Part shown: piece by piece, positions 57,246 through 64,000 of the stretch
Numbering within the stretch: position 1 is the stretch's first letter
Layout of the letters: every line of letters starts with the position of its first letter
NCBI GenBank assembly: GCA_963704405.1
Contig: OY969903.1
Span: 2,914,001 to 2,978,000, forward strand
DNA from: MFD01213-c1 sp963704405
GTDB lineage: Bacteria; Planctomycetota; Phycisphaerae; Tepidisphaerales; Tepidisphaeraceae
Direction: 5' to 3'
Length of the DNA: 64,000 bases
Notes under the pieces: generated by a model
The model's database searches: none
The model's input: only the letters and a program-made list of their open reading frames with translations
What the model was told of the DNA's origin: nothing
Position numbers and translations under genes: made by a program

Positions 57246-57268
57246 GATAGTACATCCGCGATCTCACG
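57241..57268. repeat. 8-bp inverted repeat at the chimeric ORF stop
   Basis: CGTGAGAT and ATCTCACG face each other across 12 bases and include the TGA stop codon of the chimeric ORF. The remaining 240 bases up to 57512 contain no supported gene. Confidence 0.5.
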
Positions 57269-57512
57269 GTCGCCAGCCGCATTTTCGGATCATTTTGAGG
57301 GGTCTTCGACGGCTCTGAAACCGCGTATTCGTTCCGATTCGTTACTGATTGACAGGACAGTGCGCAGGACAGCGCGGATGCGGCTTGCGGACAAGGAGTG
57401 ACTCATGCCCGTGCCTGCCCGTTTGCGATCTCTAACAGCGATTTTGGCGCAGACCTTGAACCGTGCAAAGTTCCAAGCGTCTACTGGGGAACCTGTTACC
57501 TTTTTTACCGCT

Positions 57513-58196
57513 TCATTGTGGGGGAGAGGGGGCAACGATCTTTGCACCAAGCATTTCTAAAGTATCCACCGTCGCCTCCTTGGGGATTTCGCTCAACGGA
57601 ACTGGATACGCATGGAAATGCCGCGCCGCGCAGTCAACGTCAAACAACACGTAGGGAGTCGGTTGCCCCCTCGCAGCCCCAATGTCTCGGTCGGCTTTCA
57701 TGTAAAAATACCTTTCCTTCTGATCGAGAAACTCTTCCAAATGGCGTGCCATGATTAGGCACATCCAGCCGTACACGAGTTGTTCGGTAGCTTGCGGATA
57801 AAAGCACCCATCGCCCGACTTGCGACTGCCAGCATCCACGTCTTTATCGTTCATCCATGCATACGGCCAATGCTTCTTTCTCTCCTCGCGCTCGATAATC
57901 CTCATGTTCAACACGGGCGATACGATGTCGTAATAATGATCCTCCCGATGTTCGAGCCAAGTTCGAAATCGATCAAGTTCCGTACGGAAGCCCTCATCAT
58001 CCAGCCCAGGAAGCATCATCATGTATGTCTCAAGTGACCAGGACCACGCCTCTTTAGTGTAATGGCGGAACTCAAAGAAGAAGTTCCAGAACTCTGCCAA
58101 GCGATACCGCAACACCTGCTGGGGCGGAAACTCTGGCATTGATAACGGGCACTGCGCCATCGCCGTCAGTTGCTCAATGAAGTCGCGCTGATCCAT
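57513..58196 (-). CDS. Hypothetical protein of defence island
   Basis: A 227-residue cytoplasmic-looking protein rich in aromatic residues (EFWNFFFEFRHYTKEAWSWS, ERYFYMKADRDIG) with no membrane segment or known motif that I recognise. The ATG at 58196 lacks a clear Shine-Dalgarno. It is the last gene on the minus strand of the island and is separated from the next ones by a small plus-strand gene. Context (short Argonaute, dGTPase and mobile elements nearby) suggests an accessory or defence gene; function unknown. Confidence 0.65.
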   Translation of the reverse strand: MDQRDFIEQLTAMAQCPLSMPEFPPQQVLRYRLAEFWNFFFEFRHYTKEAWSWSLETYMMMLPGLDDEGFRTELDRFRTWLEHREDHYYDIVSPVLNMRIIEREERKKHWPYAWMNDKDVDAGSRKSGDGCFYPQATEQLVYGWMCLIMARHLEEFLDQKERYFYMKADRDIGAARGQPTPYVLFDVDCAARHFHAYPVPLSEIPKEATVDTLEMLGAKIVAPSPPQ

Positions 58197-58356
58197 TTCA
58201 ATCGTCCCTCATGCAGTTACTCGCTTTGATCTCCCATCAATGGACTTTCATCGGTCCATGGTGGGATTGTACCCGACCAACCTCACTGAAGGACTACGCA
58301 TATATTTGGCGGAAAAGAAGCGTGTTATCGGGACACGTTCAACATTGGGGACAAAC

Positions 58357-58539
58357 ATGAGCAAGGAACAAGAAGAACAAGCCGAGATCGAAGCCGCAAT
58401 GACGCGGCTGAAGGGGTTCATCAAGAAACCCGTCAACTACCACGACTCGGAGAAGATGCGGCGGATCAAGGAAGGCCGCGAGCATGAGCCGCATGGTGTC
58501 AGATGGCGAGAACTGGGACGGCGATTTCGCGTGACATGA
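58357..58539 (+). CDS. Small charged hypothetical protein
   Basis: A 60-residue highly charged protein (MSKEQEEQAEIEAAMTRLKG, later KEGREHEPHGVRWRELGRRF). GGGGAC lies four bases before the ATG at 58357, which is preferred over an in-frame ATG at 58240. It is transcribed divergently from the gene at 57513. A related C-terminal phrase (EGRERAPHGVCLRELARLYR) appears on the plus strand at about 59560-59625, so the segment seems duplicated. No family recognised. Confidence 0.5.
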   Translation: MSKEQEEQAEIEAAMTRLKGFIKKPVNYHDSEKMRRIKEGREHEPHGVRWRELGRRFRVT

Positions 58540-58566
58540 CTAAGACCTCAGCATTTCATCGGAAGA

Positions 58567-58746
58567 CTACTCGTCATGTGTTTCCTTTGACGCATCGGAC
58601 GGCATCGCCGAAGTATCCAATGATGCTGATTTTGCCAACTCCATTGCAAACTCGCAGATCAGTTCTTGTTCCAACTCGTTCATGCAGGCAAACAGCCGTT
58701 TCAAAAACTGCTCGTCTTGCTGAATACGGGGGTCGTTCAGGCTCAT
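58567..58746 (-). CDS. Small hypothetical protein coupled to the 254-aa gene
   Basis: A 59-residue acidic, helical protein (MSLNDPRIQQDEQFLKRLFA, then CMNELEQELICEFAMELAKS). Its ATG at 58746 overlaps the stop of the preceding gene as ATGA, so the two are probably translated together. No family recognised. A small partner of the 254-residue protein, for instance an antitoxin- or adaptor-like subunit, is possible but unproven. Confidence 0.6.
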   Translation of the reverse strand: MSLNDPRIQQDEQFLKRLFACMNELEQELICEFAMELAKSASLDTSAMPSDASKETHDE

Positions 58747-59507
58747 TGTTGTCCATTCGCCCAGAGTGGGTTGTCGCGCTCATCCCAGACGGCGACATAA
58801 ACAGTGTTGTCTACATCGCCTTTGGACCAAAGAGCGACGAACTCGCCGTCCCATCGCCTTATCTCGCCACTTCTCGTCCATCCATCATTTACCAAGTTCA
58901 TGCCTACGAGAAATAGCGTGTCGGCACCATATCGACGTTGGCGTGATCGCGTATCGTACATCGTGAGGTCATCATCCCAAGGCCGCGCTTTTATCACATC
59001 GACAACTGCGACGTTTTGCTTTCGCAACGCACTCAGATCGAGGATGTCTGCGAGTTTCTCCCGCCATTCAACAAGAAGCTGCACAATCTGATTTAGCGGT
59101 ACATAAGTACGAGGCTCGCCATTAGGATCGAGCGGCAAGCCTTCCGCGAATCGCTTTAGCTCATCGGCGCGGATTGAATCAAACTCGCAGGACGCGAAGA
59201 CGGTACTGAAGACACGCTCGGGCCACGCATGCGACACAAGCTCGGAATCGTGAATGGTCAACTCCTTCCACGGCAGATGCGGCAGGACGCCTGGAGCGGT
59301 GAGGCGTTCGTCAACGGTGTCTTCGACGATCTCAAGTTGTTCTTTTCTTTTTGCGGACTCCAACTGACGAGAAACAGGCGACAACGGCAATCGGCTGAGT
59401 AAATCCTCACCTGCCCTTTGCAGAAGGCCGCTTCGCATTTCAGCGGGCATGGCGCGGAATACTTGTGCAAGCTGTTCTTCGCCCGACTTACATGTATCTT
59501 GATTCAT
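58743..59507 (-). CDS. Hypothetical protein next to short Argonaute
   Basis: A 254-residue protein without membrane segments. The C-terminal 70 residues are beta-rich (YGADTLFLVGMNLVNDGWTR, then DGEFVALWSKGDVDNTVYVA); the N-terminal half is helical and charged. I do not recognise the family. It follows the pAgo gene by 132 bases on the same strand and overlaps a 59-residue gene downstream. It may be an independent two-gene system or an accessory of the Argonaute system. Confidence 0.6.
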   Translation of the reverse strand: MNQDTCKSGEEQLAQVFRAMPAEMRSGLLQRAGEDLLSRLPLSPVSRQLESAKRKEQLEIVEDTVDERLTAPGVLPHLPWKELTIHDSELVSHAWPERVFSTVFASCEFDSIRADELKRFAEGLPLDPNGEPRTYVPLNQIVQLLVEWREKLADILDLSALRKQNVAVVDVIKARPWDDDLTMYDTRSRQRRYGADTLFLVGMNLVNDGWTRSGEIRRWDGEFVALWSKGDVDNTVYVAVWDERDNPLWANGQQ

Positions 59508-59639
59508 TCACAGCCCTCCAAAACGCTCGGCTTCCGAACTTTCGATCATATCGGTCACGAGGAAGGACGCGAGCGTGCGCCGCATGGCGTTTGTTTGCGA
59601 GAACTCGCGCGACTGTATCGAACAAAGTGCCGTCTCGCG

Positions 59640-61098
59640 CTACATGTAGAAGCTGTAGTGCGGATTGATTTCAGCATCTTCTGGGATGTATTTGACCACA
59701 TCTCCGACTTGCCGCGCGGCCGCAAGAGTGATCGGCATCGAGTTGTCGAACTGGGTGTTATTCCAGTTCATTTTTGTCAGTCCCAGCACCTCTTTCGCAA
59801 GATATTTCGGAGTCTGATCCCCATATTCTAAGCGCATCCGAAGTGGGCGAGGCGTGTACATGCCTGGATACGTTTCAAAAAACTGAACACTGCCTCGTGA
59901 ATACAGCAGGTGGTGTTTTGCATCCATCGAAAGAAAGGTTCCTCGAATCGGCGGATAAACGCCGAGTCTGTACAGTCTCGTCAGCGACCTCGATACGCTC
60001 AGAAGATCGACCTGATCGACCCCAACGCTACGAATGGCAGCAAGACAGCCATCGCGCTCTGCATTGTCAAACCAAGAACTCTTATGAGCGACCAAGCGCG
60101 CGGGCAAGTGCCCATGCTCTTTCTTGTAGCGCAGCAGTGCTTTTGAGACGACTTCTCGAATCTGTTCGCCCGAGAGATGGGGAGTGCGATCTTCTTTATC
60201 AAGCCGAGCTTCGCCGCCACGAACGATGATCCCATCACCACGCTCGTTGAACACCTGTGCCAAACTCGAAGCCACTGACTTCGCGTTCAGCGTTCGATAA
60301 AACGTGATCCCGACGTAGCATGTCTGAAACTCATTCGTATCGCGCGTCAATCGCCAAGGTGTCCCGCCGCCCTTGTAGTACAACGCCGTGTGAAAGTTCC
60401 AAGCTCGCGTGGCCTCGTCTTGAAGCGCGCGGTCCGCTTGGCCGTCTTTGCGAGCCGTCGCCTTTTTGGGCATTTTCTGTCCGTATGTACTTGGCAGAAC
60501 AAGCTGAACAGAACGATCAAGCGGCATCGCCTTGGCTTTCAGAAGATGCCGAAAATCGAGATGCAAGGAACCCACTTCGGGTGTGTCCTCATCTTCATTG
60601 GGTGATGTCGCGGGTGCTGGTCGCTCCATGAGTTCTAACATGCGATATGGAACGGCGCATACAATGGCTTTTACTGGGGTGTTCTCTTTCAGCCATAATC
60701 TCGTCAAGGAATAAGTCGACTGCTGCTTCCACAAACTCATCAGCCGAACGGCGTGAGGCGAGTTGCTCGATGTCGGAACTTCGGATTGCCCGCTGCCAAC
60801 GAGAATCACAAGTAACGCCGCAACCGAAGCATGAATCGTCGCCAAAGCCAGGGAAGCGCGGAAACAGATTTGGCTGCTTACTTTGCTTCGCATCGACTCC
60901 TGTCTGACACTTGGCAAGCCAAGAGAGAATGCCCTCGATGCTCTGGGTTGTGCCTACTACGCCAAGAGAGATTGAAGTCGGCGACTCAGGCCGTCCTCTT
61001 CCCCATGCACCACGATTCATTATTCCGAATCGCACGTCGATGTGGCGACCCACGCCGAACTCAAGCTCTGGCTCCTCGATCAAGATTGATGCGTTCAT
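59640..61098 (-). pseudogene. Short prokaryotic Argonaute (MID-PIWI), one frameshift
   Basis: Two minus-strand frames make one short pAgo of about 485 residues. The first (61098 to about 60700) reads MNASILIEEPELEFGVGRHI and covers most of the MID domain (VDLFLDEIMA at its end). After a shift within 60681-60711 the second continues KENTPVKAIVCAVPYRMLEL through the PIWI domain (AWNFHTALYYKGGGTPWRL, CYVGITFYRTLNAKS, LTKMNWNNTQFDNSMPITLA) and ends in YSFYM. The first PIWI catalytic Asp is replaced (VGITFY), so it should bind but not cut, as in other short pAgos. Its ATG overlaps the DREN-APAZ stop (ATGA). It should use a guide to sense invader nucleic acid. One extra, or two missing, bases explain the break. 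Confidence 0.88.
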
Positions 61099-62442
61099 TT
61101 GAATAACCCCCCGAACTCTGGTTCGCTTTCAAGCGTTTCTTTTGAAATGTCACTTTCACGATTGCGCCAGTCGGCATCATCCACACCGAAGGGGAAGTCG
61201 AACGTAAGCTGTGGATTGAATCGCAAGTACGGATAGTCAGCCAAGTACAAGTCGGCGGGCTTTGTAAGAAGCTCTGCCCACATGACGACTTGGCCAAGAA
61301 CAGCCAGGTTCTTTTCAAGTCGCTTCACACCCTTGAGCAAGTCACCATCAAACTGCGACATATTCTTGCCATCGTAGGTGTAGAAATATGTCGGAGTAAC
61401 TTCCAGGAACCACTCATCATCGAAACGGTAGAAGTGCCCCTCGAACGCAGCATGACGGTAGTACGCGACCCGACTTGCATCTTTCTTGTTCGTGTAAGCG
61501 CGAAACACGTCCCTCGATGTGTGCTTGAGAAGGCTTCGATACGGATAAGTGCGGGTTTTTAGCGAGAACTGTGGCGGCAAAAAATAGTAACGCTTCGTCA
61601 GCGGGTGAAAGCGAACACCGTGTGGACGCAGCTTTTCCTTGAGGCATTGATTGAGCAATCGCACAAACTGTCGCTGGCGGTCGGCATCATCAGAAAGGCT
61701 CCATTCGCTGGCGTCGTCTCGTTCAACCGTTCCACGTTCGCACACCGTCGGCCACGGATCAACTCGAAGGTCGTGAATGCTGATAAGTTGTCCGCCTGCG
61801 ATATACCACTCACTCGGAAGCAGTGTTTCGTTCTCTCGCCCATTGCCAAATGTCGCCAGGACGCTTGTGCGTCGTTTCCGCGCGAAAGATGTGGGGATTG
61901 ATCCCTGAGACTGGCAACAGATTCGACAGAAGCGACTCCCGCTTGGGGATCGGTGCGAAATAGAATCCCGCATCTTTTGGAACCGCCAGTTTCGCCAAGG
62001 CTGCCTTGCACGATTCATCGAAACGATTTGCCGACTTGCTGAATACGATGCGGCGTTCTTTTCGCCTTGTGGTATCGGAAAACCACTCTCGAAGGTCGAT
62101 CCAATACCCTTCATTCGTCATTGGGCGCGAAGCAACAAGAATGATTGGTGTGTTCCCCGTCATCCAATGGTCGATGTCTTTCTCTTCGCAAAGAAACTCA
62201 AAGCCCGTGTCGGTTTCGGCTGTGAACTTGCCAGATTCGGCTTTGCTTTGAACTTGAAGAATGCAGTTTGTAGCGCGTTCAGTTTCGGTGTCCCGTATCT
62301 CGATGAAGCCATCTATTCCTGCTTCGATGGCTTGATTTGTCGGATGAAAGGCGAATCCGATCTTCGAACAAATGGAATGGATAAACGCAACCCCACGATC
62401 TCCAGAAATTGCCTGTTTGCTGATCTTCTTGAAGGTCGCCAT
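61095..62442 (-). pseudogene. DREN (DUF4365)-APAZ effector of SPARDA-type system, one frameshift
   Basis: A roughly 449-residue effector in two frames. The first (62442 to about 61835) is a DUF4365/DREN nuclease domain: SGDRGVAFIHSICSKIGF, Asp44 in AGIDGF, and the Q-x-K pair at residues 65 and 67 in ILQVQSK, a PD-(D/E)XK-type site. The second frame (to 61095) is the APAZ domain (HPLTKRYYFLPPQFS, EWFLEVTPTYFYTYDGKNMS, KGVKRLEKNLAVLGQVVMW). The frame changes within 61830-61842, between DIWQWAR and ENETLLPSEW. In the SPARDA family the APAZ part binds the pAgo, and DREN degrades DNA and RNA once a target is found, stopping plasmid or phage spread. First gene of the operon. Confidence 0.87.
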
Positions 62443-62448
62443 GCACCG

Positions 62449-62476
62449 ATTGTACAGGCGTCAGTGTAAGGGTAAA
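62449..62476 (-). promoter_or_regulatory. Candidate promoter for the Argonaute operon (leaderless)
   Basis: On the minus strand TTTACC (62476-62471), a 16-base spacer and TACAAT (62454-62449, five of six matches, with TG just before it) precede the DREN-APAZ ATG by only six bases. Transcription would begin at or next to the ATG, giving a leaderless mRNA. No Shine-Dalgarno is present, which agrees with that. Confidence 0.45.
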
Positions 62477-62579
62477 GTACGGATTGAAAATTGAGTCTTT
62501 TTGTTTGTCGCTCACCAAACGCGCGAGCGATGCGACATGTGTTCAAGACCGCGTCAACGCATGCACCGCTACATTCGAG

Positions 62580-63437
62580 CTAACTATGCAGCGGTAGTTC
62601 GACACAGCCTGCCAGAAAATGATCCAAAGGTTCTGGTCGAGTGAAAGGTAAAAGCATTTGCTGCTCTGCTGGGACTCGAAAGGCGGTCTCGTTGCCTGAA
62701 TCCGCGTGCGATCGCAGTCGAGCGATTAGCTCATGAAGCTCAGTGGCCGCAAAGGACGCTCGGCCGTAGTGAGATAACATCGCCTTCTCAATCTTTGGCA
62801 AAGACAATCGCTTTGCCCAATCCGCCAAATGTCGGACAAGCTCGATGTCCAACGCAAAGTCAAGTTTTCGGGCTAAAGCGAAAGCGCGAACAATGCACAG
62901 TTCGGGGTACGGATTGTCAGGGAGGTTTAGCATGATCGTCCGTGTCTCAACCGATTCCAAAAACTTATTTTGATAAATCGTTCGAGGCACGCCTTGCTTC
63001 GCCTCCAATTCGATGGCAATTGCTTCGACACTGAAAAACGTCGTTCTCGGTAGAACTGAAAATGAATGCGAGAACAAAGGAAAAAACTTACAACCCCAAG
63101 TTGAGGCCAGCGGCCAAACGTCAAACAGCCAACCCCCCATGTTCAACGTCAATCCGCCAAATCGCGTCCTTCGCACCAATACATCGGCGAATGCATTTTC
63201 CAAATCTTCTGTTGAAACTTCGGCAACAACTATGTCGATGTCACGAGTTTCAACCCATGGAGATTTTACAACTATGTCGCGGACCACGCCGCCGAAAAGG
63301 CAAGATTTCCAGCCGTGGTCCATGATGCGACGCAACGCATCTGCTCGTGCAGCCTTGCGCTCTCTCTCGTCCCACAGGAAATGCCGAAGCCGATGCCGAA
63401 CTTTGGCCTGAAAATGTCCCAAAGATCGATCACCCAT
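62580..63437 (-). CDS. Nucleotidyltransferase (polymerase-beta-like, CCA-adding-type head)
   Basis: A 285-residue protein. The N-terminal catalytic core has SCLFGGVVRDIVV followed by TRDIDIVVAE, the G-G...D-x-D signature of the polymerase-beta nucleotidyltransferase fold; the two Asp of DID bind the metals. The rest is helical, with a LSHYGRASFAATELHEL segment. It may transfer nucleotides to RNA, a protein or a small molecule. The ATG at 63437 overlaps the upstream dGTPase stop by eight bases, so the two are co-translated; a TTG at 63467 is the alternative. It precedes the Argonaute operon on the same strand, so a role in defence is possible, but it is not a canonical tRNA CCA-adding enzyme. 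Confidence 0.75.
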   Translation of the reverse strand: MGDRSLGHFQAKVRHRLRHFLWDERERKAARADALRRIMDHGWKSCLFGGVVRDIVVKSPWVETRDIDIVVAEVSTEDLENAFADVLVRRTRFGGLTLNMGGWLFDVWPLASTWGCKFFPLFSHSFSVLPRTTFFSVEAIAIELEAKQGVPRTIYQNKFLESVETRTIMLNLPDNPYPELCIVRAFALARKLDFALDIELVRHLADWAKRLSLPKIEKAMLSHYGRASFAATELHELIARLRSHADSGNETAFRVPAEQQMLLPFTRPEPLDHFLAGCVELPLHS

Positions 63438-64000
63438 GACTAAGCGATCCGTAGAGGTTGCTTGCAAATGAATCAGTCATGCCGCCAACATAATCAGTAA
63501 GCAGTAGAAGACCATAGTAGCGTTCGATCTGTTCTGCTGAAAAACCGTAATAGCCTTTCGACTTTGCATGCTCCAACTCGAAATCGTGCAGATGTCGGTA
63601 GCTCTGCGAGATCAAGCTGTGACATCTCTTCCCATCATCTTCGTGTTTTGTCGTCGGATCGATGCCAAGCCAAAGTATATCCATGAGCGACTGGATGATT
63701 TTGCCGCCACGTAGTTCAAGCTCAATTGTAGGGCGGGTACTATAAATCTTCGCACCTCCGAGCTTTTTACACGCCTTGACGAGCGATTTGGCAACCCCCG
63801 CCTCGTCGTCGGCAACGAGTTCATCCTTGTAAGCCCCTGCCATGATCTCGTCGTACCGATGCAAAAACGCGTTAGCAGAACCTTCCACCGTCTTCCCAAT
63901 TACCATGACGCGAAACATCTGCATGTACGAGTCTTCTCGCGCATGATCGGATAACTTCGGGCCGCTTGACACGCCCTTGTCGATGGAGTCCTTTGCCTTC
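63430..64000 (-). CDS. dGTPase-like HD triphosphohydrolase, C-terminal part
   Basis: The frame is open to the right edge, so only the last 189 or so residues are seen. YYGLLLLTDYVGGMTDSFAS near the end is the conserved C-terminal signature of dGTP triphosphohydrolases. The preceding helices and QSLMDILWLGI also fit. The catalytic HD motif would be beyond the edge. These enzymes split dNTPs into nucleoside and triphosphate; several protect bacteria from phages by depleting the dNTP pool. It overlaps the nucleotidyltransferase gene by eight bases, suggesting a two-gene unit. Confidence 0.72.
   Translation of the reverse strand, partial: KAKDSIDKGVSSGPKLSDHAREDSYMQMFRVMVIGKTVEGSANAFLHRYDEIMAGAYKDELVADDEAGVAKSLVKACKKLGGAKIYSTRPTIELELRGGKIIQSLMDILWLGIDPTTKHEDDGKRCHSLISQSYRHLHDFELEHAKSKGYYGFSAEQIERYYGLLLLTDYVGGMTDSFASNLYGSLSHG

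Noticed and set aside
1..64000. CRISPR array or rRNA operon
   Set aside because: No regularly spaced short repeats and no rRNA sequence were seen on reading through both strands.

Overview
The window is a GC-rich bacterial chromosome segment that most resembles Planctomycetota, possibly a Phycisphaerae or Tepidisphaerales-like lineage. This is an inference from protein style: a prepilin-like protein with an H-x(9-10)-DG C-terminal motif, planctomycete-type RHS repeats, a type II secretion operon with split PilM/PilN/PilO-type platform proteins, a DUF5060/DUF4038 glycosidase and a kelch-DUF6250 protein. No rRNA or other taxonomic marker is present.

Layout. At the left edge are the first nine codons of a probable purD (minus strand) and a tRNA-Ala(GGC) at 371-441. 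Next comes a two-gene minus-strand unit, a calcineurin-type phosphoesterase followed by a P-loop ATPase with a helical-repeat C-terminus (696-3530), which is a candidate conflict or defence pair. A DacB-type carboxypeptidase follows (4360-5850). A minus-strand sugar-acid catabolic operon spans 6459-11354: SDR, MFS transporter, IlvD/Edd-type dehydratase (frameshifted) and DHDPS-family aldolase. A compact 13-gene type II secretion operon (gspDEFGHIJKC, PilM-, PilN- and PilO-like genes, TPR lipoprotein) spans 11595-23477, with most junctions overlapping or nearly touching. Two unrecognised membrane-anchored proteins follow, then a large RHS/YD-repeat gene with a Cys-rich C-terminus and an overlapping small lipoprotein (27276-35803). 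A transposase remnant and a duplicated RHS fragment come next, then mutS.

From 39.3 to 54.7 kb are carbohydrate-related and envelope genes: kelch-DUF6250, a frameshifted glycosyltransferase, a DUF5060/4038 glycosidase, and a GH-GT fusion next to a UDP-galactopyranose-mutase-like flavoprotein. This stretch also holds a prepilin-like protein and a motA-motB pair interrupted by a GxxExxY gene bounded by 30-bp inverted repeats.

From 55.0 to 57.2 kb is a mobile-element scar: a complete IS4-type element with 26-bp terminal repeats, beside an ORF that joins an IS481-type transposase N-terminus to a serine-recombinase C-terminus. To its right, up to the window edge, is a defence island on the minus strand: a dGTPase-like HD protein (cut by the edge), a nucleotidyltransferase, a two-gene short prokaryotic Argonaute system of the SPARDA type (DREN/DUF4365-APAZ plus MID-PIWI pAgo), and several unrecognised small and medium genes.

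A recurring feature is reading-frame breakage by 1- or 2-base indels inside otherwise well-conserved genes: ilvD, RHS (twice), glycosyltransferase (twice), motA, the IS4 transposase, DREN-APAZ and pAgo. So many in 64 kb suggests residual sequencing or assembly indels at least as strongly as real decay. Frameshifted genes are therefore listed as one locus each, with the break marked.
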